A DNA stretch of 64,000 bases from Kiloniellaceae bacterium (GCA_021776175.1 JAJFGJ010000016.1:230302-294301), one strand, 5' to 3'; counted from the first letter of the stretch, positions 46,493-56,179 are shown. The notes: generated by a model not told the origin, from the sequence alone. Numbers and translations are program-made.

Positions 46493-47422
46493 GTGGCAAG
46501 ACTCCCCTTCGCCCTCTACGACGCCTTTTCCGATACCGCCTTCGGCGGCAGCCAGGCGGTCGTCGTTTCGTGCGCGGCGCGGCTCGATGCCGACGCCCGG
46601 CGGCGGATCGCGCGCGAACTGGGCGCCCCGGCCACCGGATTCGTGACCGCTTGCGGCGCCGATTCGATCGGCGCGCGATTCCTGTCGGCCGTGAGCGAGT
46701 TACCCATGTGCGGACACGGCACCCTGGGCCTCATGACCAGGATGGTCGAGCTGGGCGTCCTAAGCTGGAACGGCGACGGGCGGATCGACGTCGAGCTGTG
46801 CCTGCCGTCGGCCACGGCGGCGGTGGAAATCCGCCGCCGCGGCGATGGCCGCCCCGTGGTCATGCTCGACATCCAGCCGCCGCGCTTTAGCCGGAAATCC
46901 CTGGACCCGGAGGAACTGGCGCGCCTGCTGGGCCTGGGCATGGAGGATTACGAACCGGCGTGGCCCATGGAGACCGCGTCGGGCGATTTCGTTCATCTGG
47001 TGGTGCCGGTCAGGGATTTGGCGGCCATGGGCCGGATCGGCCCCGATTTCGGCGGCTTGACCCGATTCTGCTGCGAACATGGCATCGATACCGTCGCCAC
47101 CTTCTGCACCGAGGCCGAGCGGCCGGACCACGATCTTCACGTCCGCGATTTCTGCCCCGCCGTGGGGGTGCCGGAATCGGCCGCCGCGGGGACCACCAAC
47201 GGCGCCCTGACCAGCTACCTGATCCGCCATGGAATCCAACGGGAAAACAGCGATGGGCAAATCGTCGTCCAGGCCGAACAGGGCCACGAGATCGAACGCC
47301 CCAGTTCCATCCGCTCGGCCGTGTCCATGACCGCCGGGACCATCGCCCGCTTGCAGGTCGGGGGCGTCGCGACCAAGGTCCTGGACGGCCAGCTTCATGT
47401 GCCCGATGAGACTCCGGGATAG
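46493..47422 (+). CDS. PhzF-family isomerase/epimerase
   Basis: 309 aa from GTG 46493. PhzF-like two-domain fold with ARFLSAVSELPMCGHGTLGL and VRDFCPAVGVPESAAAGTTNGALTSYL; the usual GNP near the start is GSQ. The family includes the phenazine enzyme PhzF and many epimerases of unknown substrate. No phenazine genes are near. It is followed by a dipeptidase 12 nt later, probably in one operon. Confidence 0.87.
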   Translation: MARLPFALYDAFSDTAFGGSQAVVVSCAARLDADARRRIARELGAPATGFVTACGADSIGARFLSAVSELPMCGHGTLGLMTRMVELGVLSWNGDGRIDVELCLPSATAAVEIRRRGDGRPVVMLDIQPPRFSRKSLDPEELARLLGLGMEDYEPAWPMETASGDFVHLVVPVRDLAAMGRIGPDFGGLTRFCCEHGIDTVATFCTEAERPDHDLHVRDFCPAVGVPESAAAGTTNGALTSYLIRHGIQRENSDGQIVVQAEQGHEIERPSSIRSAVSMTAGTIARLQVGGVATKVLDGQLHVPDETPG

Positions 47423-47434
47423 GAATCGCGATCC

Positions 47435-48442
47435 ATGTCCAAGTCCGCCGCCGCCCGGTCCCGGGATCTCATCGCCGACGCGCTAGTGTGGGACGCCCAT
47501 GCCGGGGTTTTTCCCGACCCTGAAATCGATCTGACTCTCTTGAACGCCTGGCGCGACCATGGCGCCGACCACCTCAGCCTCAACGTCGGCTTCGACATCA
47601 TGGACCGGGACCGGACCATGGCGACTCTCGCCGCCTACCGCGCCTGGGTGCTGGCCCATGGCGAGCGCTTTGTCCTCGCCGGGACCCTGGACGATATCGC
47701 GGACGCCAAGCGTCATGGCAAGCTGGCGGTCGCCTTCGACATCGAAGGCATGAACGCGCTGGGTGGCGACATCGCCATGGTGGAACGTTATCACGCACTC
47801 GGCGTGCGCCAGATGCTGTTCGCCTACAACCTCAACAACGCGGCGGCGGGCGGGTGTCACGATGCCGACATGGGCTTGAGCGATTTCGGCCGCGCCATCG
47901 TGCGCGAGATGAACCGCACCGGCATGATCGTCGATTGTTCCCACGCCGGCTATCGCACGACCATGGACATCATGGCCGAATCGGCCAAGCCCGTGGTGTT
48001 CTCGCACTCCAACCCGATCGCGCTCTGCGACCGCCAGCGCAACATCCGCGACGAGCAGATCGAGGCCTGCGCGCGCACCGGCGGGGTGGTCGGCATCAAC
48101 GGCATGGGAATCTTCCTCGGCGACAACGACATCGGCACGCGAACCATAGTGCGCCACATCCGCCACGTATGCGATCTGGTCGGGACCGGTCACGTGGGCT
48201 TCGGCTTCGATTATTCCCCGGCCACCGGCGTCGACCTCGGCGCCATTCTGGCCAGCCGGCCCGACTACTGGCCGGCCGGCCAGCGCTACGACACGCCGGA
48301 CATAAAACACGCCGGCCCGGCGCATCTACCTGATATCGTCGAGGGCCTCCTTCAGCGCGGCTTCGGCGATAATGAAATTCGCGGCATCCTCGGGGAGAAT
48401 TTCCGCCGCGTGGCCGCGGCCGCCTGGGCGGTGAAGGCTTGA
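47435..48442 (+). CDS. M19-family (membrane) dipeptidase-like protein
   Basis: 335 aa. Metal-dependent TIM-barrel amidohydrolase: bridging Glu in VAFDIEGMNAL, His residues in IVDCSHAGYRT and VVFSHSNP, and Asp in FGFDYSP. The first site reads WDAHAGVFPD in place of the usual H-x-D, as in a bacterial M19 subgroup, so metal binding there may differ. LGVRQMLFAYNLNNAAAGG is typical. It is coupled with PhzF; a role in D-amino-acid dipeptide turnover is conjecture. Confidence 0.88.
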   Translation: MSKSAAARSRDLIADALVWDAHAGVFPDPEIDLTLLNAWRDHGADHLSLNVGFDIMDRDRTMATLAAYRAWVLAHGERFVLAGTLDDIADAKRHGKLAVAFDIEGMNALGGDIAMVERYHALGVRQMLFAYNLNNAAAGGCHDADMGLSDFGRAIVREMNRTGMIVDCSHAGYRTTMDIMAESAKPVVFSHSNPIALCDRQRNIRDEQIEACARTGGVVGINGMGIFLGDNDIGTRTIVRHIRHVCDLVGTGHVGFGFDYSPATGVDLGAILASRPDYWPAGQRYDTPDIKHAGPAHLPDIVEGLLQRGFGDNEIRGILGENFRRVAAAAWAVKA

Positions 48443-48497
48443 AGGCGGCGCTTTCCATCGCCAAGGGCGGCAAGGATCGCGGTTTTCCGGTCCCGGG

Positions 48498-48533
48498 TTA
48501 ACCAAAGGGTTAACACTTTAAATACTATAGTGT
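48498..48533. promoter_or_regulatory. Dyad sequences upstream of the sensor kinase
   Basis: TTAA-N8-TTAA (48498-48513) is followed by ACACT-N11-AGTGT (48513-48533), the only AT-rich patch in the 256-bp gap 48443-48698. The first differs from a CtrA box by one spacer base. A promoter or operator is likely here but no clean -35/-10 pair is seen. Confidence 0.35.
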
Positions 48534-48698
48534 GGCGGGCGAGGATGATTCCTTCGCGCGCCTAGGCCAGAATCGTGAGCGGAGGGACAAACGATAAATG
48601 GCGAAACGCCGCTTGAAACCGCTAAACGCGCCTCAACCTCTTGGCGGCGGCGGGCCGGGGGGAACGAAGGGCTCGAACGCGATTCCGGCCGCGCCGCG

Positions 48699-50573
48699 AT
48701 GACCGCGCGGGCGATTTCGTTTAAAAGCCGCCTGGGGTGGTCGATTGCCGCGGCCGTGTTCGCGGCCATCGTCGCGATCGAACTTATCATCCTCATCCCC
48801 TCGTACAACCACCGCTCCGAGGATCTGTATCGGCAGCTGGAGACGATTGGCTTCGCCCAGGTCGTCGCCTTGTTGAACGCCTCGCACGGGCGCACCGATC
48901 CGAGCAATCTCGACACCGCCCTAGGCGGCATCTCCAAGCGTTCGAGCTTGCGCGGCGCGGCGATTTACAATCCCGACGGCAGCCTGGTCGCCAAGATCGG
49001 AGAGGTGCCCAAGATGGACATCCCGGTCAATTACAGCGGCCACATCATGCGGACCAAAAGCGGCGACGGGTCCCGCTACGACATCTGTTGGGGGCCGGAT
49101 CACATCGGGCTGCCCTATATCTTCGTCGCGCGGCTCGACTCGACCGGGATCGGCGAGGAACTCAAGGCATACACGTTCCGGATTTTGCTGTTGATCTTGC
49201 TGATCGGCGGCGCGACCACGGCGATTCTGATGCTGTTCCTGAACCGCCGGGTCATCGGCCCCATTCTCCAGTTGCGGTCGAACTTAGTGGCGGCGGGAAA
49301 CGACCCGATGCACCCGGAGCTATACAAGTTGGATTTTCAGCGCTCCGACGAGATCGGCGAGGTCGCCGCGTCATTCGACCGCATGGTGTCGCAATTCTCT
49401 GCCATGCTGGCGAAGTTGAGTAGGCGTGAAAATGAATTGAAAAAGAGCGAGATGCGCTTCCGCCGCATGTTCGATGCCTCCCATGACAGTATTTTTCTGG
49501 TCGACGTCGAAAACAACGCGATCGTCGATGCCAACGAAAAATCCCGCGTCATGCTGGGTTACTCCTCGGAGGAACTTCGCGACGTATCCATCAGCGACAT
49601 CCATCCCGAGGAAATGAAACAGCTTCAGAGCTTCGCCAACGAGGTCAAGGAACGTGGCATCTCCAGAACCGAGGATCTGACCTGCCGCACCAAATCGGGC
49701 GAATTCATTCCCGTTGAAATCACCGCCACGCCCATGGAAATCGACAACCGCAAATGCATGCTGGTCCTCGCCCATGACATTCGCGATCGTATCAAGGCCG
49801 AGCGCACCCTGATATCGGCCAAGGAGTTGGCCGAGCGGGCGAACGACGCCAAGTCGACATTCCTCGCCAATGCCAGCCATGAACTGCGCACGCCCTTGAA
49901 CGCGATCCTGGGATTTTCGGAAATCCTTAAGAGCGAGATGTTTGGCGATCTCGGCAGCGGCCGCTACCGCGATTACTCCGGAGATATTCACTCCAGCGCC
50001 ACTCATCTCCTGGCCCTGGTCAACGATCTTCTCGACCTTTCCAAGATTGAAAGCGGCGGCTACCGGTTGGAGGAAACCGCGGTCGACGTCGGCGAGCTCG
50101 CCCAAAGAATGATCCGGATGCTGAAATCTCAGGCGGAACCGGCGGGGGTTGAGCTTCTGAGCGAGATCGCCGCGGATTTTCCCTTGATCTACGCCGACCT
50201 GCACATGATCGAGCAAATCGTCGTCAATCTGGTTTCAAACAGCATTCGTTTCAGCCGCAAGGGCGGGCAGGTCACGGTCTCGATTAAGCTGGCCGGCGAT
50301 GGCGATGTCTTGCTGCACGTGCGCGACACCGGGCACGGGATTCCCGAGGACGACATTCTGAAAATCGCGGACCCCTTCTATCAGGTCGAATCGGCGGATA
50401 AATTCACCCATCCCGGGACCGGCCTCGGGCTTTCGATCGTCAAGTCCCTGGTGCAGCTTCACGGCGGCAGCCTGGCCATCGAGAGCGAGCTCGGCCGCGG
50501 AACCAGCGTGACCGCCCGCCTCCCGGCCCGCCGGATAATTCCCCCCCGCGCCGTGGGCACACCCCCCGTCTAG
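48699..50573 (+). CDS. Membrane PAS sensor histidine kinase
   Basis: 624 aa. Two membrane helices (about residues 13-33 and 160-182) flank a periplasmic sensor domain; then a HAMP-like region, a PAS domain (MRFRRMFDASHDSIFLVD and following), HisKA with the phosphorylated His in FLANASHELRTPLNAILGF, and HATPase_c with N box VVNLVSNSIRFS, G1 VRDTGHGIPEDD and G2 GTGLGLSIVKSL. No response regulator is adjacent, so the partner is elsewhere. The signal is unknown. Confidence 0.93.
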   Translation: MTARAISFKSRLGWSIAAAVFAAIVAIELIILIPSYNHRSEDLYRQLETIGFAQVVALLNASHGRTDPSNLDTALGGISKRSSLRGAAIYNPDGSLVAKIGEVPKMDIPVNYSGHIMRTKSGDGSRYDICWGPDHIGLPYIFVARLDSTGIGEELKAYTFRILLLILLIGGATTAILMLFLNRRVIGPILQLRSNLVAAGNDPMHPELYKLDFQRSDEIGEVAASFDRMVSQFSAMLAKLSRRENELKKSEMRFRRMFDASHDSIFLVDVENNAIVDANEKSRVMLGYSSEELRDVSISDIHPEEMKQLQSFANEVKERGISRTEDLTCRTKSGEFIPVEITATPMEIDNRKCMLVLAHDIRDRIKAERTLISAKELAERANDAKSTFLANASHELRTPLNAILGFSEILKSEMFGDLGSGRYRDYSGDIHSSATHLLALVNDLLDLSKIESGGYRLEETAVDVGELAQRMIRMLKSQAEPAGVELLSEIAADFPLIYADLHMIEQIVVNLVSNSIRFSRKGGQVTVSIKLAGDGDVLLHVRDTGHGIPEDDILKIADPFYQVESADKFTHPGTGLGLSIVKSLVQLHGGSLAIESELGRGTSVTARLPARRIIPPRAVGTPPV

Positions 50574-50622
50574 GGCGTGGGCGCCTTGGCACGGTGCGCC
50601 ATGCGGGGCTCGCACGTGGCGG

Positions 50623-50931
50623 TTAGTCGATTTTCCCGAATACTTGGCCGATGTCGCGGGCACCGTGAAAAACGTGCACGATACTTATGGCGTCATCGCC
50701 GGCTTGATAGAAGATCAGATAGTTTCTGAAGGGGAAAACGCGCATCCCCGGACCGAATTGCGGGCAGTTCGTGCCGAGCTTGGGAAATTCGGTAAGGGGG
50801 ACAAATCGCTCCTCAATGGCATCGAGGAAGGCGTCGGCCTTGGCCGGTGAATCCTCGGCGATATGGAGCCAGATCGCGAGCAGGTCTTCCTTGGCTTCGT
50901 CCGTGATTACGAGTTGTTTTTGGCCGCTAAT
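50623..50931 (-). CDS. parE: ParE/RelE-type toxin, apparent AUU start
   Basis: The minus strand encodes 102 aa: QLVITDEAKEDLLAIWLHIA, ADAFLDAIEERFVPL, then FPFRNYLIFYQAGDD and VFHGARD, which is the ParE fold (DNA gyrase-targeting toxins). The frame has no ATG, GTG or TTG before the conserved part. It opens just after a stop, and ATT at 50931 has AAGGA 8 nt upstream, so an AUU start is proposed. It overlaps the antitoxin gene by 25 nt. An unrecognised frameshift at the 5' end is the alternative. Confidence 0.75.
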   Translation of the reverse strand: MSGQKQLVITDEAKEDLLAIWLHIAEDSPAKADAFLDAIEERFVPLTEFPKLGTNCPQFGPGMRVFPFRNYLIFYQAGDDAISIVHVFHGARDIGQVFGKID

Positions 50932-51164
50932 CGCTTACGTCCTTCACGCTTGATCTCTCCCGGATCGAAGGGCGAGACCCGCCCGGCCTTCACGTCGGCC
51001 AGGCCACGATCGACCGCCGCCCGCATCTTAGCATGGGTCATGGCGTCGTGATCCTCAAGCAAGCGCAATGCCGCGCGGATGACTTCGCTACTGTTGTTAT
51101 AGCGGCCCGACTCGACCTGCCGCTGAACGAATTCATCGAAGTGCTTGGTCAGCGATATATTCAT
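50907..51164 (-). CDS. parD: ParD-type antitoxin
   Basis: 85 aa from ATG 51164 with GGAGG 8 nt upstream. The N-terminus is a ribbon-helix-helix (MNISLTKHFDEFVQRQVESG, YNNSSEVIRAALRLLEDHD) that dimerises and binds DNA; the C-terminal acidic/basic tail should wrap the toxin. It is placed first, as usual for parDE, with the toxin frame overlapping its 3' end. It is likely to repress its own promoter at the palindrome upstream. Confidence 0.9.
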   Translation of the reverse strand: MNISLTKHFDEFVQRQVESGRYNNSSEVIRAALRLLEDHDAMTHAKMRAAVDRGLADVKAGRVSPFDPGEIKREGRKRLAAKNNS

Positions 51165-51203
51165 TGCCCGAACCTCCAAACCAAGTCCGAATAATAACAT
51201 AAA

Positions 51204-51220
51204 ATAACAAAGATTGTTAT
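51204..51220. promoter_or_regulatory. Palindrome upstream of parD (candidate autoregulatory operator)
   Basis: ATAACAA-AGA-TTGTTAT has perfect 7-bp arms and lies 40 bp before the parD start, with further TAACA half-sites at 51194-51200. Its place and symmetry fit a ribbon-helix-helix operator. Confidence 0.55.
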
Positions 51221-51367
51221 ATTTTTGCTCTGGTGGTGTAAAACTCCGTCACACACCGCTGCCCCATTAACATTGAGGAGTTCAGCTCAGCTTGACCAAA
51301 GCACAAATTCCGATATTTAATTATAGCACCAATGACATTGGAAATTTCAGTGCCTAAGACTCGCATT

Positions 51368-51652
51368 ATGTACATTGAGCAAAAGAGTGGGTTCAGTGAT
51401 GCCGGACCGGCGCGGATCGGGCGTGTCAGTTTCTCAAAAACCGGAAGTACCATCTACTATCAGGGGAAATCATTTCAATCGTTGAAAGGTTCCGGTGTCT
51501 CCGGCGGAAATTATTTCGATACTGTGACAGGTGAGGAATATTGGATTTCTGGACCAAAGAAAAACCGCCAAGATCGCCATTGGGCAGGCAGCGGGGGCGT
51601 TGAAATTGATGAAGACGTGCGTGCTGAATACGAGCAACTATTTCGTTCATAG
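51368..51652 (+). CDS. Small conserved protein of unknown function
   Basis: 94 aa from ATG 51368 (MYIEQKSGFSDAGPARIGRV) or 106 aa from ATG 51332. Motifs GRVSFSKTGSTIYYQGKSFQSL, GGNYFDTVTGEEYWISGPKK and GGVEIDEDVRAEY belong to a short bacterial family that has often been mislabelled as deoxyxylulose-phosphate synthase; its function is unknown. It lies in an AT-rich islet together with the zinc-ribbon protein downstream, suggesting acquisition. Confidence 0.65.
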   Translation: MYIEQKSGFSDAGPARIGRVSFSKTGSTIYYQGKSFQSLKGSGVSGGNYFDTVTGEEYWISGPKKNRQDRHWAGSGGVEIDEDVRAEYEQLFRS

Positions 51653-51712
51653 GGACTCGAAGCGGAGAAGCGGCTTCGAGGGTGATTTAATTTCAGGCCC
51701 ACCGTCGATACC

Positions 51713-52084
51713 ATGACAAAAATTACACAGGATTCCGTGCTTGAGGCGATTTTCGATCAGCGGAACCAACGCCGAAAAGTTTGGACGCCGACCATCTTGC
51801 TTGATCGCATGGGGATATCGCGCTCCCCAATTCACTATAGCACCTACGACACTCAGTCCCGGCTTCAGATTAAGAAGATTCTGCATGAGCTATGGTTGCA
51901 ACGAAAACTGCTGCGCAAGACTGAACTAGATACACGGAACATGTATTTAGCTGGGTCTGAAGTCGCCTATGTTCGCCCGGCGGATGCAGTAGGTAAGATC
52001 CTTGTGCCTTGCAGTAAATGTGAGAAACCTTGCGTGTCTTACGGTGATCAAGACCTGCTGTGCGAACAGTGCCAGAGCAGTTAA
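51713..52084 (+). CDS. Hypothetical protein with C-terminal zinc ribbon
   Basis: 123 aa. The N-terminal part (VLEAIFDQRNQRRKVWTPTILLDRMG, then SRLQIKKILHELWLQRKLLRK) looks like a winged-helix domain. The C-terminus has four cysteines in CSKC and CEQC, a likely zinc ribbon. I do not recognise the family. It ends 10 bp before the convergent DUF1194 gene. Composition is AT-richer than the surroundings. Confidence 0.55.
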   Translation: MTKITQDSVLEAIFDQRNQRRKVWTPTILLDRMGISRSPIHYSTYDTQSRLQIKKILHELWLQRKLLRKTELDTRNMYLAGSEVAYVRPADAVGKILVPCSKCEKPCVSYGDQDLLCEQCQSS

Positions 52085-52094
52085 GGCTCCCCCC

Positions 52095-52817
52095 TCAATA
52101 CAAAAGCTGTCCGCCGATTTCGCGGATGAGTTTGCGCAGCATGGTGTCTTCGAAGGCGGCGTAGCCGGCCGAGGTTTCGACGAAGGCGCCGGGGCCGCCG
52201 ATTACCTTGTCGCGGAAGTATTCGGTCAGCGCGGAGTCGGGCTCGACGATGGCCAGGGCGTTGATATGGGTGCCCGCCTCGACCGCCAGGTCGCGTTCAA
52301 AGTGGGGCGAGTGGTTGACGTTGTTGGTGCCGTCGCCGGAGATATCCATGACCCGCTTGCCGCCTCGGTAGGGGGCACTGGCGAACAATCGCTGGCAAAA
52401 CGTGATGGCGCCCCCGATGTCGGTCGCGCCGTTGTCGTAGCGGCGTTTCATGAGGCGCACCGCCTCGGCCAGGCGTGCCAGATCGCCGGCGTTGGAGACC
52501 CGCGTCCAATCGATCTTGACCGCTTGCTCGGTAAAGCCCGACCACTGGACCACGGTCACGGCGATAGCACCGCTCTCCCCGCTTTCGACCGCCTTGGCCA
52601 CTTGCGGCGCGGCGAGGGCGCGGGCGAGGCCTTCTCGTTGCAGGCCGAATTCGCGGGCGTCCACGGAACCCGATACGTCGAGCGCGATCACCAGCAGCAC
52701 ATCCACCGCGCCGCCCGCGCCCGTGTGTTCGCCCGCCCGCGCGCCGTCCAAGGACAGGGACGCGGCGAGCATGGCGAGATATAAGGCGAGTGGCTTGATC
52801 TGTAATTTCATATCCAT
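52095..52817 (-). CDS. DUF1194 secreted von Willebrand-like protein
   Basis: 240 aa from ATG 52817 (MDMKLQIKPLALYLAML), with TTG 52829 as an alternative. A signal peptide is followed by the DUF1194 domain: VDVLLVIALDVSGSVDAREF (a MIDAS-like DxSxS), GAIAVTVVQWSGF, NGATDIGGAI and KRVMDISGDGTNN. The family is alphaproteobacterial and of unknown function; metal-dependent adhesion is likely from the fold. Confidence 0.9.
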   Translation of the reverse strand: MDMKLQIKPLALYLAMLAASLSLDGARAGEHTGAGGAVDVLLVIALDVSGSVDAREFGLQREGLARALAAPQVAKAVESGESGAIAVTVVQWSGFTEQAVKIDWTRVSNAGDLARLAEAVRLMKRRYDNGATDIGGAITFCQRLFASAPYRGGKRVMDISGDGTNNVNHSPHFERDLAVEAGTHINALAIVEPDSALTEYFRDKVIGGPGAFVETSAGYAAFEDTMLRKLIREIGGQLLY

Positions 52818-53026
52818 GGCACCCGGCAAGGGTATGTAAATTACTCCGCCACCGGAAGACTCTTCTCTATACGTTCTATACGAAACACATACTTTTCGAT
52901 GCGCGTTCTATACGGGCGCGGGGACCGGCTTGGTCCACCGGCGCGCTTTCCACAGGCTAAACATTGCGCGCGCCGCCGCGCGGGTTAGTCTCGATTAGTA
53001 TGAATGGCAGAGCAGGAGGCAAGGCC

Positions 53027-53344
53027 ATGGAGGAAGATTTCGAGGTCGGCTACGGCAAGCCGCCCAAGGACACGCGCTTCAAGCCGGGCCAATCTGGCAA
53101 TCCGGCGGGGCGGCCCAAGAGCCCACGCAGCCTGGCGCGCGATTTGCTCGAGGAAATGTATGAGACGGTCACGGTCGGCGAGGGCGAGACGCGCGAGACC
53201 TTGAGCAAGCAACGCTCGATCCTGCGCGGCCTGACCGCCAAGGCCATGGAAGGCGACCCCAAGGCCGCCGCCATGGTCATCGAATTGGTCCAGCGGCTGA
53301 CCTGGAACGCAGGCGGCGCCGAGGCGATTTTGGCGGAGGATTAG
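53027..53344 (+). CDS. DUF5681 protein
   Basis: 105 aa from ATG 53027, which has a perfect AGGAGG 7 nt upstream; the open frame extends to 52964. The sequence VGYGKPPKDTRFKPGQSGNPAGRPK is the DUF5681 signature, a basic flexible segment, followed by a helical part (TLSKQRSILRGLTAKAMEGD, AAAMVIELVQRL). The family is often found near phage or plasmid DNA-packaging genes, but none are here. Function is unknown. Confidence 0.85.
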   Translation: MEEDFEVGYGKPPKDTRFKPGQSGNPAGRPKSPRSLARDLLEEMYETVTVGEGETRETLSKQRSILRGLTAKAMEGDPKAAAMVIELVQRLTWNAGGAEAILAED

Positions 53345-53413
53345 GTCGGGCGGGCGTCCTGTAAATTCCCTGCTCCGCAGGGAATAACAGGGAACTGGAA
53401 AACGGCGCTTCGG

Positions 53414-54322
53414 TTAGCGCGTCGGGACCGGCTTGTCGCCCGAGTAATCGTAGAAGCCGCGCCCGGCCTTGCGGCCCAGCCAGCCGGCCTCGACATACTT
53501 CACCAAGAGGGGACAGGGCCGGTATTTGGTATCGGCCAGGCCCTCGTACAGCACCTGCATGACCGCGAGGCAGGTATCCAGGCCAATGAAGTCGGCAAGC
53601 TCCAGCGGCCCCATGGGATGATTGGCGCCCAGCTTCATGGCGGTGTCGATGGATTCGACCGAACCGACGCCTTCGTAAAGGGTATAGACCGCCTCGTTGA
53701 TCATGGGCAGCAGGATGCGGTTGACGATAAAGGCGGGAAAGTCCTCCGCCGTCGCCGTTGTCTTGCCCAGCTTGACCGCCATGGCGCGAATCGCCTTGAA
53801 GGTCGGTTCGTCGGTCGCGATGCCGCGAATCAATTCGACCAGCTTCATCAAGGGCACCGGGTTCATGAAGTGCATGCCCATGAAGCGCTCGGGCCGGTCG
53901 GTCACCGAGGCCAGGCGTGTGATCGAGATCGACGAGGTGTTGGAACAGATAATCGCCTCGGGCTTGAGCGCCGGACACAGGCTCTTGAAGATCTCGCGCT
54001 TGACGGCTTCGTTTTCGGTCGCCGATTCGATCACCGTGTCGCAATCGCCGAACTTGGAAAAATCGGTCGCGGTCGCGATCCGCTTCAAGGCGGCGTCCTT
54101 GTCGGCGGCTGTGATCGTGTCGTGCGCGATCTGGCGGTCCATGTTTTTCGCGATCTTGGCCAGCGCCTTTTCCATCTGTTCGGCGCTGACATCCGAAAGG
54201 GTGACGTCCAGTCCGCCCAGGGCGCAGACATGCACGATGCCGCTGCCCATCTGGCCGGCGCCGATGACACCAACCGATTTGATGTCCATGATTTCGTTAC
54301 CGGCGTCCGCTTGATTCGCCAT
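53414..54322 (-). CDS. hbd: 3-hydroxybutyryl-CoA dehydrogenase
   Basis: NAD-dependent oxidation of 3-hydroxybutyryl-CoA to acetoacetyl-CoA. 302 aa from ATG 54322 (AAGG 8 nt upstream); ATG 54290 ([17 protein letters not shown]) is the usual homologous start and TTG 54358 lies next to the etfA stop. Rossmann motif GAGQMGSG, catalytic His in [13 protein letters not shown] and the Asn/Ser region [10 protein letters not shown] are seen, with the C-terminal helical domain [12 protein letters not shown]. It follows etfB-etfA and shares their operon. Confidence 0.92.
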   Translation of the reverse strand: MANQADAGNEIMDIKSVGVIGAGQMGSGIVHVCALGGLDVTLSDVSAEQMEKALAKIAKNMDRQIAHDTITAADKDAALKRIATATDFSKFGDCDTVIESATENEAVKREIFKSLCPALKPEAIICSNTSSISITRLASVTDRPERFMGMHFMNPVPLMKLVELIRGIATDEPTFKAIRAMAVKLGKTTATAEDFPAFIVNRILLPMINEAVYTLYEGVGSVESIDTAMKLGANHPMGPLELADFIGLDTCLAVMQVLYEGLADTKYRPCPLLVKYVEAGWLGRKAGRGFYDYSGDKPVPTR

Positions 54323-54358
54323 GTGTTCCGCCTTGGTGTTGTTGTCGAGAGATGCCAA

Positions 54359-55291
54359 TCAGCCGAGTTCTTTTTCCAACTCCGGGACCGCCTGAAATAG
54401 ATCGGCGACCAGGCCATAGTCGGCGACCTGGAAAATCGGCGCCTCTTCGTCCTTGTTGATGGCCACGATGACCTTCGAGTCTTTCATCCCCGCCAAATGC
54501 TGGATGGCGCCGGAAATGCCGACCGCGATGTAGAGGTCGGGAGCCACTACCTTGCCGGTTTGTCCGACCTGATAGTCGTTGGGCACGAAGCCCGCGTCGA
54601 CGGCGGCCCGGCTGGCGCCCACGGCGGCGCCCAGCTTGTCGGCGATGCGCTCCAACATGGCGAAGTTCTCGCCGCTCTGCATGCCGCGGCCGCCGGAAAT
54701 GACGATGCCCGCCGTGGTCAGCTCGGGCCGTTCCGACTTGGTCAGTTCCTGGCCGACGAAGGAGGCGAGGCCGCTGTCGCCGGTTGCCTCCACGGTTTCA
54801 ACCGCCGCCGAACCGCCGTCCTCGGGCGCCGGATCGAAGGCGGTCGAGCGCACGGTGACGACCTTGATCGCGTCGCCCGACTTCACGGTCGCCATGGCGT
54901 TGCCGGCATAGATCGGGCGCACGAAGGTATCCGCGTCCTCGATGGCGCTGATCTCGGAGATTTGCTGCACGTCGAGCAAGGCGGCCGCGCGCGGCATGAG
55001 ATTCTTGCCGAAGGTCGTGGCCGGCGCCAGGACGTGGCTGTAATCCGCGGCCAGCTTGACCACCAGCGGGGCCAGGTTTTCCGCCAGCATGGCGGCGTAT
55101 TCGGGTGCGTCGGCGACCAGAACCTTGGCGATGCCCGGCACCTTGGCGGCGGCGGCGGCCGCGCCGGCGCAATCGGTGCCCGCGATCAGCAGATCGATGT
55201 CGCCACCCACTTGACCGGCGGCGGTCACGGTGTTGAGCGTGGCGGACTTCAGGCCGGCGTTATCGTGCTCGGCGACGATCAGGACGCTCAT
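54359..55291 (-). CDS. etfA: Electron transfer flavoprotein alpha subunit
   Basis: 310 aa; with EtfB it accepts electrons from acyl-CoA dehydrogenases and passes them to ETF-quinone oxidoreductase. The C-terminal FAD-binding domain has [45 protein letters not shown] and [21 protein letters not shown]. It starts 1 nt after the etfB stop and ends next to hbd. Confidence 0.97.
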   Translation of the reverse strand: MSVLIVAEHDNAGLKSATLNTVTAAGQVGGDIDLLIAGTDCAGAAAAAAKVPGIAKVLVADAPEYAAMLAENLAPLVVKLAADYSHVLAPATTFGKNLMPRAAALLDVQQISEISAIEDADTFVRPIYAGNAMATVKSGDAIKVVTVRSTAFDPAPEDGGSAAVETVEATGDSGLASFVGQELTKSERPELTTAGIVISGGRGMQSGENFAMLERIADKLGAAVGASRAAVDAGFVPNDYQVGQTGKVVAPDLYIAVGISGAIQHLAGMKDSKVIVAINKDEEAPIFQVADYGLVADLFQAVPELEKELG

Positions 55292-55292
55292 A

Positions 55293-56042
55293 TCAGATCA
55301 CCTTCGCTTCGTTCTTCAATTTTTCGACCAGCTCCGCGACGCTGGCGACCGTGACGCCGGCCTTGCGCGACTCGGGCTCGACCACCTGCACGACGGTCAG
55401 GCGCGGGCTCACGTCCACGCCCAGATCTTCCGGCGACAAGGAGTCGATCGGCTTTTTCTTGGCCTTCATGATATTGGGCAGGGAGGCATAGCGGGGCTGA
55501 TTAAGCCGCAAGTCCACGGTCAGGATGCACGGCATTTTGAGCGCCACGATCTCGAGCCCGCCGTCGACCTCGCGCGTTGCCTTGATCGTGCCGTCTTCGA
55601 CCGCGATCTTGGAGACGAAGGTGCCCTGGGCCCAGCCCAGCAAGGCGGCCAGCATTTGCCCGGTCTGGTTGTTGTCGCCGTCGATGGCCTGCTTGCCCAG
55701 GAGGACCAGTCCGGCCTCTTCCTTTTCGGCCACGGCCTTGAGCAGCTTGGCGATGCCCAGGGGCTCCAGCGCCACGTCGCTTTGGATCAGGATGCCCCGG
55801 TCGGCGCCCATGGCCAGGGCGGTGCGTATGGTCTCCTGCGACTGCGCGCCGCCGGCGGAAACCACGATGATTTCGCTGGCCGTGCCGGCTTCCCTCATGC
55901 GGATCGCTTCTTCCACCGCGATTTCGCAAAACGGGTTCATGGCCATCTTCACGTTGGTCAGCTCGACCCCGCTTTTGTCGGCCTTGACCCGGACTTTCAC
56001 ATTCGCGTCGATGACGCGCTTAATGGGAACCAGAACCTTCAT
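55293..56042 (-). CDS. etfB: Electron transfer flavoprotein beta subunit
   Basis: 249 aa from ATG 56042 ([19 protein letters not shown]); the open frame runs further up but without homology. The AMP-binding subunit of [54 protein letters not shown] and the recognition loop [12 protein letters not shown] that docks to acyl-CoA dehydrogenases. First gene of etfB-etfA-hbd; the Mcd-like dehydrogenase at 63 kb is a plausible electron donor. Confidence 0.97.
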   Translation of the reverse strand: MKVLVPIKRVIDANVKVRVKADKSGVELTNVKMAMNPFCEIAVEEAIRMREAGTASEIIVVSAGGAQSQETIRTALAMGADRGILIQSDVALEPLGIAKLLKAVAEKEEAGLVLLGKQAIDGDNNQTGQMLAALLGWAQGTFVSKIAVEDGTIKATREVDGGLEIVALKMPCILTVDLRLNQPRYASLPNIMKAKKKPIDSLSPEDLGVDVSPRLTVVQVVEPESRKAGVTVASVAELVEKLKNEAKVI

Positions 56043-56179
56043 CTTGTCGCCCGCCGCCGTTTTTGGGTTATATCCAGGGATATTTCGCAGGTGCACAATA
56101 AGTGCTGGAAACTCCCCGTGTCAACGGAGCGATACGCGCGAAAATCATAGGTTTTCCGGGCGAAAACGGGGGCAATCCC

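Noticed and set aside
48498..48513. CtrA box before the sensor kinase
   Set aside because: The spacer between the TTAA halves is 8 and not 7 bp, so it does not fit the consensus; kept only as a dyad of unknown role.
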